Shown here: one piece after another, positions 14,936 through 23,780 of the stretch | Position numbering within the stretch: the first letter of the stretch is position 1 | How the letters are laid out: every line of letters begins with the position of its first letter | DNA from: a virus | Virus record (IMG/VR): IMGVR_UViG_3300045999_002229 | Coordinates: 1-34,084 of that record | Direction: 5' to 3' (one strand) | DNA length: 34,084 nt | Program-made: the position numbers and the translations under genes | The notes under the pieces: model-generated | Told to the model about the DNA's origin: nothing | Seen by the model: the letters and a program-made list of their open reading frames with translations, nothing else | The model's database searches: none

Positions 14936-17764
14936 ATGGCAAAAAATCCTTTTGATCAGTTTGATAAAGAAGATGTGGCTTCTGTTCCTATTTCGTCAAT
15001 CCAGCCAATTGTTGCTGCTCCCAAAGAAGCTGAAAAGCCTGAAAAGCCTACGGAAACATTTTCCATAGCCACACCAGAGCAAAAGGCTGCTGCTGGCCTT
15101 GATCCTAATCGCGTTTATCAAGTTAGCTCAGTAACCGGAGAGTTTAAGGATGTTGGTGGACAGCCAACCGCCAAAGCTGTTGCAGAAAAAGATACCAATC
15201 GTCTTCCACAGCTTTATACTGGCATTTCTGCTGTTAGGGATTTGCGGAAGCTTTCCGATAAATTTCTGTCACTAGGAAAGCAGGCTGGTGGCATTAGCGA
15301 AACGCCTGTTCTTGGTTCTCTACTTGGACAGAATCGTGCTGACCTTGAGGGATCAATTGAAATCCTTAAAGGTATTATTATTCAGGATCAGCTTGCGCGA
15401 CTAGCGAAGATTAACCCTGCTGGTGTAGCTAGTCTTGCAAATACTCCAGGTGAGCAGGAACGATTTGTTTCCTCTATTGCAAACCTGAATCCTAATCAAA
15501 GCCCAGAGCAATTTGCAATAGGATTAAAACGCGCTGAAGATTATCTCAACCGACAATTAAAAGAATCTGGAGGAGAGCCTGTTGGTGAAAGAGGAGCTCC
15601 TGTAGCTGGTTTGACTGCGGCACTTCCTGGCGATCGTGTTGTTGCGGAAATTGACCTTAAAAATGCAAGGGATTTGCAGGCTGCGTGGCAAAGCGGTAAA
15701 TCTATTGAGGAACTAAGTGCCATTTCCATAGCGAATGTCGGCTCACCATTAACGCCTGAATCTATCGCCGCACTTACCGCAGACACTAATCGTCAATTAC
15801 AGTTCCAGCCATACCTTGCCCCAATGGAAGATGTCACTGAAGACATGGGCATCGTTGAAGGCGCGATTGAGACTGTAACTGGTTCGGAGCGCAGTACGCC
15901 TGAAATCGAGGCTACTGCTGACTGGACAACCATGCCTGAGCTTAACGAACTGTCCATTGCTGGTGCGCGTACAGGTATTGGTACAATGTTCACAAGCCCA
16001 GAAGAATCCGTCCAAATCATTCAAGCCAACTATCCTGGCGTTCAAGTGCGGCAGGACGAAAAGGGCAATTACATTCTTCGGTCGCAAGATGGCAAGGATT
16101 ATGGAATCAAACCTGGCTTCCGTTGGAGCGATGTTCCTCGTGCCGTTGGTGGTATATTGGCGTTTACTCCTGCTGGACGAGCAGCAACATTTACTGGTGC
16201 GGCGCTTAAATCTGGAGCAACGCAAGCTGCCATTGAAGGCACTGAGTTTGCGGCTGGTGGAGAGTTCAACGCACAGCCTATCCTTATGGCTACAGCGGCT
16301 GGCCCTGCCGAGAAAATTATTGGAGATGTTCTGTCTACGGCACTTCCAGCAGTAACTTCGAAAATTAAGCAATTAACTGGACGCCCTGAAGTTCCATTAG
16401 GAGGCGCTCCTGAAGCTCCTGCTGGAATGGCGATGCCGCCTGCGGCAACGATGGCTCCTGAAGCACCAATACCAGGCGCTGTAGTCTCGCCTGCGCCAAC
16501 AGTTAGCGCCCCTGCATCAAGGCCAGCAGGCGGGGCTATGTCCACCAGCGAAGAAGCTATACGGGTTCAACGTGCGGCTGAGCTTCCAGTGCCTATTGAA
16601 CTTGCACGATTCCAACGGACGCGTGACTTTACAGAGCAACAACGCGCACGCGAACTTGCCAAAGACAATGAAGTTGGTGGCCCTATTCGTGATCGAATGG
16701 CACGCCAGCAGGACGAACTACGTCAGAACTTTGAGCGGTTTATTGAAGGCACTGGTTCTGAAGTATGGAACAATCCATATGAGCAGGGCGGTGTTATTGC
16801 TGATGCGCTTTCAACCCTTGCAAGGCGTGAGCGTACACGCACCAGTGCGCTTTATAAACGTGCCGAAAAAGCTGGTGAGATGCGCGAACCTGTTAGCTAT
16901 CAGGAATTAAGCGACTTCATTGCACAGCAAACGCCAACCACCCGCGAAAAATTAGCTCCAGTTCTAAAGACTGTTGAGGAGCAGATATTAGCTAACGATC
17001 CAAATAAAACAGGGATGATGGCCCTGAATCAAATGGAAGATATTCGTAAGCTTATCAACAAGGTTGCAAGCCCAGGTACTGCGGACGCTACCTTTGGCCG
17101 TGATATGCGTATTATCATTGACAACGCAACCAAGGACGCTGGCGGCGATGTATATAAGCAGGCGCGTGCATCTCGCACCAAGTATGCCAGAGATTTTGAA
17201 GACATCGATCTTGTTGAGAAAGTCTTTGCCAATAAGCCTGGAAGCACCGATCGCTTTGTTGCTCTTGAGAAGGTAACAGATAAGATCACTGGAGATAACA
17301 CACCGCTTGATAGCGTAAAGCATCTTCTTGGCTTATTAGATCGTGCTGGCCCTCGCGGTGTTCGTGCAAAGCGCGAATTGCAAGGCTCTGTTATGGAGAA
17401 GATTAGGGATCAAGCATATCGCGGAATCACATCAGATGAATCTGGACAAACGGTTATTCAGCCTGCTGCGCTGAACAAAATCATTACAAGCCTAGAGAAG
17501 AACGGCAAACTTGATGTGATTTTTGATAAGAAAACGGCAGAGCTTTTAAGCACAATTAACGATGTGACCAAAGACATCATTACATCGCCACCAGGCAGCA
17601 TTAATGCCTCTGGAACATCAAGCGCAATTATGAACGCAGTTGATACTCTTGGCACTTTTGGCATAACAGGATTGCCTGTTCCGGCAGCGAAACTTCTTAA
17701 TGATTTCCGCAAAGCTATGGCCGCACGGGGAATGCGTAAAGAAGTGAAAAGGCTTCTCGATTAA
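14936..17764 (+). CDS. Large ejection protein (942 aa), P22 gp16-position
   Basis: ATG 14936 gives MAKNPFDQFDKED; a TTG five codons earlier is also possible. The protein has an N-terminal helical region, a central hydrophobic Gly/Ala stretch (about 400-440: VGGILAFTPAGRAATFTG) that may enter a membrane, and a Pro/Ala-rich linker (about 485-540). A long helical C-terminal half follows, with Arg/Glu repeats (RARELAKDNEVGGPIRDRMA). P22 gp16 is 609 aa, so this one is much larger, in the range of other podophage internal proteins. Position after gp7- and gp20-like genes supports a role in the trans-envelope channel. No enzymatic motif was recognised in it. Confidence 0.8.
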   Translation: MAKNPFDQFDKEDVASVPISSIQPIVAAPKEAEKPEKPTETFSIATPEQKAAAGLDPNRVYQVSSVTGEFKDVGGQPTAKAVAEKDTNRLPQLYTGISAVRDLRKLSDKFLSLGKQAGGISETPVLGSLLGQNRADLEGSIEILKGIIIQDQLARLAKINPAGVASLANTPGEQERFVSSIANLNPNQSPEQFAIGLKRAEDYLNRQLKESGGEPVGERGAPVAGLTAALPGDRVVAEIDLKNARDLQAAWQSGKSIEELSAISIANVGSPLTPESIAALTADTNRQLQFQPYLAPMEDVTEDMGIVEGAIETVTGSERSTPEIEATADWTTMPELNELSIAGARTGIGTMFTSPEESVQIIQANYPGVQVRQDEKGNYILRSQDGKDYGIKPGFRWSDVPRAVGGILAFTPAGRAATFTGAALKSGATQAAIEGTEFAAGGEFNAQPILMATAAGPAEKIIGDVLSTALPAVTSKIKQLTGRPEVPLGGAPEAPAGMAMPPAATMAPEAPIPGAVVSPAPTVSAPASRPAGGAMSTSEEAIRVQRAAELPVPIELARFQRTRDFTEQQRARELAKDNEVGGPIRDRMARQQDELRQNFERFIEGTGSEVWNNPYEQGGVIADALSTLARRERTRTSALYKRAEKAGEMREPVSYQELSDFIAQQTPTTREKLAPVLKTVEEQILANDPNKTGMMALNQMEDIRKLINKVASPGTADATFGRDMRIIIDNATKDAGGDVYKQARASRTKYARDFEDIDLVEKVFANKPGSTDRFVALEKVTDKITGDNTPLDSVKHLLGLLDRAGPRGVRAKRELQGSVMEKIRDQAYRGITSDESGQTVIQPAALNKIITSLEKNGKLDVIFDKKTAELLSTINDVTKDIITSPPGSINASGTSSAIMNAVDTLGTFGITGLPVPAAKLLNDFRKAMAARGMRKEVKRLLD

Positions 17765-17825
17765 TGACCTTTCGCAGTAACATAATTTCGGCTATAAGCC
17801 CAAAGACGCAAGGGATTAAGTTCTA

Positions 17826-20087
17826 ATGGCACTTACTCAGGTTACAGGCCCTTACCCAATATTTACCGATCTAGACGGCACGCCTCTGGATGATGGATAC
17901 CTGTATATAGGTGCTATCAACCAAGACCCTGAACAGAATCCGATTCAGGTCTATTGGGACGCCAACCTTACAATCCAAGCCACTCAGCCAATCCGCACAA
18001 GCAATGGCTACGCTTATCGTAACGGCACGCCAGCCTTGCTTTACACTGCTGGCGAGTTCTCGATCACAATCCGCAACAAGCGCGAGGAGTTCGTTCTCTA
18101 CAGTCCTGTAGGCTATGGCTTCGATCCTGCCGCTGTATCTGCTTCTGTTGTCAAGAACGACTTTACGGGTAACGGCGTTCAAGTGGCCTTCGTGCTGTCA
18201 GCATCTCCATCCACAAAGCTTGCCACGAACGTATTCATTAATGGCGTCTATCAGGAAAAAGACAGCTATAGCATTTCCGGCAACACGCTGACGTTTACAG
18301 TTGCTCCGCCGTTGAGTTCCAGCATTGAGGTAATGACGAACGAAACGGGCATTATTAACTCCGGCAACGCAACTGCTATTTCGTACACTGCTGGCTTCCC
18401 TGGAGCAACACTGCAAACCGTTCAAACCAAGTTAGAGCAATATGTTTCGGTCAAAGACTTTGGTGCTGTTGGCGATGGCGTGACTGATGACACGGCTGCT
18501 ATAGAAGCCGCTTTAGGTTTAGGTGGCCATGTAACATTCCCCGTGGGGACATACAAAGTTTCCACTGTGCTGATTGAGAACGTGAATAACCTGACCGTCG
18601 ATGCGCGGTCGGCTACGTTTACAAGCCAGTATGGTAACGTATTGGTCTTTAAACAGTGCGACAATTTTTCTTGGGAAGGCGGCGTAATTAACGCAGGTAC
18701 AGGGGCTAACCCTGCATACCCTTCAGGCGCCGAGTCCATACCGCAAAACTTTTTGCTCTATAACGCTAACGTAGCATCTGTTAGCGGCCTGACCGTCAAC
18801 AACAATATTGCTAACGTGGCTGCTTGCATAACCGCATGGAACATGGGCCAAGTCCAGATTAACAACAACCAAGTTTATTATGGCGGCGACAACTCCATTT
18901 GGTGCTTTGGATGCTTTGATGTGACCGCTGCAAACAACATTGTGTCGGCACAAGAGCGTGGGCGTGGTATTTGTTTCCAGCAAGTCAATCAAGGCGCAAT
19001 GGTTGGTAACGTAGTAAAAGACGGTAAAGGCGATGCGCTAAACGTGCATGGTTCAGCCAACGTAGCTATTACCGGAAACAGCGTCTATAATATGCTAGTG
19101 GACGCCGTGATCCTTGGGCTATCGTCTGGCGTAAGTATCGAATGGGACGAAAATGCAACTGCGCCACAAATTGCCGCCGCTGTAGCTAACACACAACTAT
19201 ATAACGGCGTATTTTGCCGCAACATTACGGTATCAGGAAATACGCTTGTTAAAGCTGAATACGGTGTTCGTATCGGTAACAACCAAGGCATCAGCGGCGA
19301 CAACTACGGCAACCAAGGCCAAGTTATCGTTACGGGCAACAATATTTTTAGCGCGTCTACTGGGATTGACGTCGGCACTTCCCGTCAAATCCGTATTTCA
19401 GGCAACATGATAAGCACCTGCAATCAGGCTTGTATTGAGTTTGATATGGGTACAGATACAGGTGGGTATTCACCTGAAAACATCCATGTTTCTGACAATC
19501 GGTTTACGGTGTTTAACCTGACAAACCTTAGCTATAACGCTGTTCAGTTTCAAGGTGGAAGCCCTGTTGCCGCTGATCTGATTACGCTAACCAATAACGA
19601 GTGGGATAGCGGACAGAACTCCGCTGGGTTTTCTAACGTGTCTGGTTCGACTTTGGCGGTTATCGAAACCGGAACAGCTAACGCCAATGGATTAGCTATC
19701 TCATCCACTAAAGCGGCGCTTACTATTCAAAAGCAATTTTCCGACCAGACCGGATCGTCATTGCTTTCGCCAGTAGTTGTAAACAAGGCATCTAACGAAT
19801 TTACGCAATCAGGTGCGGTTGGCGACTCGTTTACAACTGTTCTGGCAATCCCTTCCAATGCATCTATTGCGGCTCAAATTCAGATTGGCATTAACGACCG
19901 CGTATCGTGTTTTGGGACGATCTACGCGCACAACGGAACAACGCCTGCTCTGACCTTTACTGGCACTGGCGGGACTTTTGTTCAGCTATCGGGCAGCAAT
20001 TTGCAGATTAGGGGCAACACAACTGGCGGTACAGTATCTTATGGCGGCATTTACTCCATAAAATACACTCTGCTGAATCCAACGTAA
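17826..20087 (+). CDS. Tailspike with P22-type head-binding domain and beta-helix
   Basis: The 753-aa protein has three parts. Residues 1-108 match the P22 tailspike head-binding domain (PYPIFTDLDGTPLDDGYLYIG, then GEFSITIRNKREEFVLYSPV). Residues about 110-178 form a fibre-type beta module (DFTGNGVQVAFVLS, VFINGVYQEKDSYSISG). From about 207, VSVKDFGAVGDGVTDDTAAI opens a pectate-lyase-like right-handed beta-helix, followed by many Asn/Val/Gly repeat turns. Such spikes bind and usually cut host surface polysaccharide. The substrate and active-site carboxylates cannot be fixed by eye. A 61-base gap without strong signals separates it from the ejection genes. Confidence 0.9.
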   Translation: MALTQVTGPYPIFTDLDGTPLDDGYLYIGAINQDPEQNPIQVYWDANLTIQATQPIRTSNGYAYRNGTPALLYTAGEFSITIRNKREEFVLYSPVGYGFDPAAVSASVVKNDFTGNGVQVAFVLSASPSTKLATNVFINGVYQEKDSYSISGNTLTFTVAPPLSSSIEVMTNETGIINSGNATAISYTAGFPGATLQTVQTKLEQYVSVKDFGAVGDGVTDDTAAIEAALGLGGHVTFPVGTYKVSTVLIENVNNLTVDARSATFTSQYGNVLVFKQCDNFSWEGGVINAGTGANPAYPSGAESIPQNFLLYNANVASVSGLTVNNNIANVAACITAWNMGQVQINNNQVYYGGDNSIWCFGCFDVTAANNIVSAQERGRGICFQQVNQGAMVGNVVKDGKGDALNVHGSANVAITGNSVYNMLVDAVILGLSSGVSIEWDENATAPQIAAAVANTQLYNGVFCRNITVSGNTLVKAEYGVRIGNNQGISGDNYGNQGQVIVTGNNIFSASTGIDVGTSRQIRISGNMISTCNQACIEFDMGTDTGGYSPENIHVSDNRFTVFNLTNLSYNAVQFQGGSPVAADLITLTNNEWDSGQNSAGFSNVSGSTLAVIETGTANANGLAISSTKAALTIQKQFSDQTGSSLLSPVVVNKASNEFTQSGAVGDSFTTVLAIPSNASIAAQIQIGINDRVSCFGTIYAHNGTTPALTFTGTGGTFVQLSGSNLQIRGNTTGGTVSYGGIYSIKYTLLNPT

Positions 20088-20099
20088 GGAACTAGGGCG

Positions 20100-20963
20100 A
20101 TGGCCGATAAGAAAATTTCTGCTTTAACTGGCGCTACCACACCGCTTGCCGGAACCGAAGTACTGCCTATTGTTCAGGGTGGCAGCACAGTAAAAGTTAG
20201 CGTAGCCGATCTGACGGCTGGCCGTACTGTTACAGTCTCTGCGCTAGGTGTCGGAACTGCGTCGCCGCTTACTACGTTTAACGTAGAGGGCGGAACTTTT
20301 CTTCTTCGCGGCGGCCCTATGGATATTGGTCCGACCTCCGGCGCAACCGGCGCGGCTCGTATTTCGTCTAGTCTGACAAATGGGGTTGAGGGAAAGCTGA
20401 TTTTCAGCACATCAAACTCATCTGCTGCGATTACGGAAGCCATGAATATCGACAAAGACGGCAACGTCACTAATACCATTGGCAACGTCGTAATCGGCAC
20501 TGCTGGCAAAGGCATCGACTTCAGCGCGAACACGCACGCGGCAGGCATGACCAGCGAATTGCTGAATGACTATGAGGAAGGCACTTGGACGCCCGTTGTG
20601 CGCGGGTCTGGCGCTGCCGGTACTTACGAATTAGCATCTTCAGCAGCTTATTATACCGCAATCGGGCGTCTAGTGACTTTGCATATGACACTAACCACCG
20701 CAGGATCGGTTACAGGCGGCGGTACTGGTTACCTACAAATTACTGGCGTTCCGTTTGCCAACGCTGCTTTTGCAACCGGCACTGTATATCTACAAGGTGT
20801 AGATTTTACTGCCGATTATGTTGTGTGCAACTTTACTTCAGCCTCCGGCAGTTCAATTTTATATTTTGAGGAGGTGAGGGACGCCGCATCTTCTGGCGAT
20901 TTACCTGTTTCCGCTATCGCAACTAACGATACTATTCGTTTAACGATCCAGTACATTCGTTGA
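20100..20963 (+). CDS. Putative tail fibre protein (287 aa)
   Basis: The N-terminus (MADKKISALTGATTPLAGTE, then VLPIVQGGSTVKVSVADLTAG) is a widespread phage leader that probably attaches a fibre to the tail. Residues about 125-150 (MNIDKDGNVTNTIGNVVIG) resemble fibre shaft segments. From LLNDYEEGTWTPVVRG onward (about 158) the C-terminal part resembles a receptor-binding or chaperone-like fibre tip. ATG 20100 follows an AGGG site. Placed between two beta-helix proteins, it belongs to the host-recognition cluster. Exact receptor unknown. Confidence 0.8.
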   Translation: MADKKISALTGATTPLAGTEVLPIVQGGSTVKVSVADLTAGRTVTVSALGVGTASPLTTFNVEGGTFLLRGGPMDIGPTSGATGAARISSSLTNGVEGKLIFSTSNSSAAITEAMNIDKDGNVTNTIGNVVIGTAGKGIDFSANTHAAGMTSELLNDYEEGTWTPVVRGSGAAGTYELASSAAYYTAIGRLVTLHMTLTTAGSVTGGGTGYLQITGVPFANAAFATGTVYLQGVDFTADYVVCNFTSASGSSILYFEEVRDAASSGDLPVSAIATNDTIRLTIQYIR

Positions 20964-20973
20964 TTAGGAAATT

Positions 20974-22539
20974 ATGATGTCACTTACCAAAGCAACATAC
21001 TCAATGATCCAAGGCGCTCCAGCAAACGTGCTGGATTTCGGCGCTGATCCTACGGGCGTTGCTGATAGTGCCGCAGCGTTTCAGGCAGCGTTAGACAGCG
21101 GTGCGGATAGCGTATGGGTTCCTGTAGGGACATATCGTCTTAATAGCCCTATCACGATCACCAACTCAGGCCAAACGCTTGAAGGTGAAAGTGATTACGA
21201 CACTCGGCTAATTGCATATGGCGCAGGCTTGATAAACATTGGTGACGCATCATACAACATTGTAGAACATGTAACTCTGCGTAATTTCGCATATTACGGA
21301 ATGCCTTCATTTTCCGGTGTGTCTTACATCAACGTCAGATTGGCCTTCCAAACATATTTTGAGCGGCTGCGTTACAAGTTTAGCCAAAAAGTCCCCACGG
21401 CGGCGGTTGTGCTACTGAACAATAATGACGGCACGTTGGAAAACCCGACTCGCGTTACGTTTCGTGACTGCTATTTTGACGGCGACGATTACAAACCTGT
21501 ACCCGCAGGCGTACCAACGCCTGTGTGCATTTGGAACACTTCAGGTATTCAGGTTATTATTGACAACACGCACATTCAAGATTGCGAAATTGGCGTTAAA
21601 TTAGGCGTAAATCCTGCTGTCGATACAGATTACTATAATCCTGCATTTCCTAACGATCATGATTTTAACGACTTTTATTTTCTTAATAACTCCCGCGTTC
21701 AAATTGGTGACCGCGGGTATGTCACAACAGATGGCCGCTGCTTTGATGTTTGGGAAGGCGGTAATATTACAATAGAAAGTTCGACTTTCTATTTGAACAA
21801 CAACGGGCCATCACCTGCATTAGCTAATCAACGCGTCATATTGTTTAACAGCCCAACTTTTGCTGCGTGTACGTTCACCAACAATCTGGTAAACGCCAAC
21901 TCGCGCGCAGATTATCCATTTGAGTTGGCCGCCAATGCAGTCGTCGGAAAATTTAATATCTCAGGTAACTCTTTTGTTGCGCTAGTCGCGTCAAAAAACT
22001 TGATTGAGTTTAGCTCCGGCGCAAGCTGCAAGGCGGTGATTACTGCGGGAAATTATTTTAGTAACCCTTCGAACTATGGGCCGACTTACTACCAAGCAAA
22101 CGGCTCTGTTTCACCTTTCCCTTTAGGGTTTGCAAACAACATTACATATGAAAATGACGATGGCGTAGCCCGATCATTTTCAGCATTTGAAAACGGCTCA
22201 ATCGGCGTAACGTATGTAATACGGTTTAAAGTTTCTAGCGGTTCAATTACACTGGTGCCGTCGGCGGCTAACGCGACCAGCGGGATAATAGTTGATGGGA
22301 TTTTTCCTACTAACATCACATTACAAACGGGCGATGTTTTAATCGTTAACCGCGCACCTGATCCGGCAAATGAATATTATTACGCAACCCTTGTTAGAGG
22401 TGGAATTAAGACTATGACCACCAGTCTGTTTTTCCCGTCTTCTGCGGTTGTGTCCCCTACCGCGGGGCAAGTGTATTACGATACAGGTACAAATAAGTTG
22501 CGCTGCTACAACGGAAGCACTTGGAACGACTTATTTTAA
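20974..22539 (+). CDS. Second beta-helix tailspike-like protein (521 aa)
   Basis: The protein starts SLTKATYSMIQGAPANVLDF, and GADPTGVADSAAAFQAAL follows, the typical opening of a pectate-lyase-type beta-helix. No head-binding domain precedes it, so it probably attaches through another fibre or through its short N-terminus. The middle contains repeated turns (FRDCYFDGDDYKP, GNITIESSTFYLNNNG). The C-terminal 40 residues (SAVVSPTAGQVYYDTGTNKLRCYNGSTWNDLF type) form a small fibre tip common in phage proteins. It is probably a depolymerase or receptor-binding spike. ATG 20974 or 20977 may be used; AGGAA lies upstream. Confidence 0.85.
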   Translation: MMSLTKATYSMIQGAPANVLDFGADPTGVADSAAAFQAALDSGADSVWVPVGTYRLNSPITITNSGQTLEGESDYDTRLIAYGAGLINIGDASYNIVEHVTLRNFAYYGMPSFSGVSYINVRLAFQTYFERLRYKFSQKVPTAAVVLLNNNDGTLENPTRVTFRDCYFDGDDYKPVPAGVPTPVCIWNTSGIQVIIDNTHIQDCEIGVKLGVNPAVDTDYYNPAFPNDHDFNDFYFLNNSRVQIGDRGYVTTDGRCFDVWEGGNITIESSTFYLNNNGPSPALANQRVILFNSPTFAACTFTNNLVNANSRADYPFELAANAVVGKFNISGNSFVALVASKNLIEFSSGASCKAVITAGNYFSNPSNYGPTYYQANGSVSPFPLGFANNITYENDDGVARSFSAFENGSIGVTYVIRFKVSSGSITLVPSAANATSGIIVDGIFPTNITLQTGDVLIVNRAPDPANEYYYATLVRGGIKTMTTSLFFPSSAVVSPTAGQVYYDTGTNKLRCYNGSTWNDLF

Positions 22540-22576
22540 CACAGATTGCCAGACTGCATCAAATGAGTGAGACAAC

Positions 22577-22759
22577 ATGAACACGATTGACGCAACACAA
22601 GCACAGCTTAACACGCATGAAGAAGTCTGTGCATTTAGATATGAAAGTATCTGCGCCAGGATGAAGCGGATCGAAAGCCTTGGTATATCTGCTTGCGGAA
22701 CCATCATCGTGTTGCTGATAGGCATACTAGTAAGCGTGCTGCAAAAGGGTGCTGTGTGA
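22577..22759 (+). CDS. Small single-span membrane protein (60 aa), lysis-cassette type
   Basis: The first 33 residues are polar and helical (ATQAQLNTHEEVCAFRYESI), and residues about 35-55 form one hydrophobic segment (SACGTIIVLLIGILVSVL). The layout, a cytoplasmic coiled-coil-like head and one membrane span, resembles XhlA-type lysis accessory proteins. It lies directly before the endolysin and its last codons overlap the endolysin GTG start by 4 bases. It may be a holin partner or antiholin; the family is not certain. Confidence 0.7.
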   Translation: MNTIDATQAQLNTHEEVCAFRYESICARMKRIESLGISACGTIIVLLIGILVSVLQKGAV

Positions 22760-23244
22760 GCATTGCGATTCCAGAGTGGATGCAGACAGCTAATTGTTGG
22801 ATTGGATTGCGCGAAGTTATCGGGCCTGGTCACAACAAGATTATACTTGGATGGCTTGAAAAGCTAAATGCTTGGTGGCGCAATGATGAAACACCTTGGT
22901 GCGGTGTATTTGTCGCTCACTGTATAAAAGAAGCTGGGTTGCCTTATCCTAAATATTATATGCGTGCAAAGGCGTGGTCTGATTATGGATCATTGCTGCG
23001 CCGCGATAGACTAGCGCCAGGTGCTATCTTGGTCTTTGATCGCGCTGGTGGTGGGCACGTTGGATTCTATGTTGGCGAGGACGCTGGTCATTATTTTGTT
23101 CTTGGCGGAAATCAAGGTAACGCTGTCAACGTGATGAAGCTGGGCAAGTCCCGTCTTGTTGCATCACGCTGGCCTAAAGGTGAGCCTGTCATTGGCAAGC
23201 CAGTTTATATGAATGGTGGTTCTGTTTCCACCAATGAAGCGTAA
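22756..23244 (+). CDS. Endolysin, TIGR02594/CHAP-like amidase or peptidase
   Basis: GTG 22756 follows an AAAAGGG site with a 7-base gap and gives 162 aa. The frame is open further upstream (22693), but that part overlaps the previous gene and reads as shadow. The protein has the NlpC/P60-CHAP arrangement of the TIGR02594 family: Cys49 in TPWCGVFVA, His101 in GGGHVGFYV and a polar third residue near Asn119 in LGGNQGN. It cleaves peptide bonds in peptidoglycan at the end of infection. There is no signal peptide or signal-anchor segment, so it needs the holin for release. Confidence 0.88.
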   Translation: MSIAIPEWMQTANCWIGLREVIGPGHNKIILGWLEKLNAWWRNDETPWCGVFVAHCIKEAGLPYPKYYMRAKAWSDYGSLLRRDRLAPGAILVFDRAGGGHVGFYVGEDAGHYFVLGGNQGNAVNVMKLGKSRLVASRWPKGEPVIGKPVYMNGGSVSTNEA

Positions 23245-23255
23245 AGGAAAAAGAC

Positions 23256-23438
23256 ATGAAGAAGGAACAATTATTTGGACTTGTTCGTACTGTGGCTGCG
23301 GCTGGCTTTGGCTATCTGGCAGGAAAAGGTCTTATCGACGGTGCGACGGTTGACCTGTTGGCTGGTGCGGTAGCAACCATCGGCGTGGCTATCTGGTCGT
23401 TTGTCAGCAAGCAGCCTATCACTGAGTCCGCTGAGTAA
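23256..23438 (+). CDS. Holin (60 aa, two membrane spans)
   Basis: The protein has two hydrophobic segments (about 9-27, RTVAAAGFGYLAGKG, and about 33-50, LLAGAVATIGVAIWSFV) separated by a short charged turn. This fits class II holins and in particular the small Pam3-gp28-like family. It would form lesions in the inner membrane that release the endolysin. It lies between the endolysin and the spanin genes. Its stop overlaps the Rz-like start by one base (TAATG). Confidence 0.85.
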   Translation: MKKEQLFGLVRTVAAAGFGYLAGKGLIDGATVDLLAGAVATIGVAIWSFVSKQPITESAE

Positions 23439-23650
23439 TGAAGTTTCTGACGCTCTTGCTGGGTGTTTTGGACAAGCTGTTGGGAGCTTGGGCAGAACAT
23501 CGTTGGAAGCGGCAAGGGCGTCAGGAAACCATTAAGGAAATAAACGAGGCCATCAATGAGCAAATTGCACTGGGCGAAGCTGCCATTGTTATTCCTGATC
23601 CTGAGCGCACTGAGCGGCTGCGCAACCGTTTCGACCGTTCCCGTAAATAG
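23438..23650 (+). CDS. Inner-membrane spanin, Rz-like (70 aa)
   Basis: A short N-terminal hydrophobic segment (about 1-18, KFLTLLLGVLDKLLGAW) is followed by a charged helix (RWKRQGRQETIKEINEAINEQ) and an Arg-rich end. It is shorter than lambda Rz (153 aa), but the layout and the Rz1 ORF nested in its 3' end make the spanin call likely. It would sit in the inner membrane and span the periplasm to join Rz1 for outer-membrane disruption. Confidence 0.75.
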   Translation: MKFLTLLLGVLDKLLGAWAEHRWKRQGRQETIKEINEAINEQIALGEAAIVIPDPERTERLRNRFDRSRK

Positions 23651-23780
23651 CTATTGCGCTATTGCGAAACCCATCAGCTATGACGCAAAGCAAGACACGC
23701 CTGAAACTGTGGCGGAGATAGAGCTACACAACGGCGTCTTTGTTTGTCTATGCGAGGATGATTGTCCGAAAGGCAAGTAA
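23556..23780 (+). CDS. Outer-membrane lipoprotein spanin, Rz1-like (74 aa)
   Basis: The start lies inside the Rz-like gene in another frame, with 95 bases of overlap, the classic Rz/Rz1 arrangement. The N-terminus is a signal peptide with a lipobox: a hydrophobic stretch PLLFLILSALSGC with Cys22 as the lipidation site. The mature part is short and has several Cys residues (NSYCAIA, VCLCEDDC). It would anchor in the outer membrane and complete lysis of the Gram-negative envelope. Its presence supports a host with an outer membrane. Confidence 0.85.
   Translation: MSKLHWAKLPLLFLILSALSGCATVSTVPVNSYCAIAKPISYDAKQDTPETVAEIELHNGVFVCLCEDDCPKGK

Noticed and set aside
15797-16372. 191-codon minus-strand ORF
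   Set aside because: It is opposite the large ejection gene, Cys/Arg/Ser-rich as shadow frames are, and isolated on the wrong strand within the late operon.
22693-22755. N-terminal extension of the endolysin
   Set aside because: It overlaps the membrane-protein gene, is His/Arg-rich, and lacks the clear ribosome site that precedes GTG 22756.
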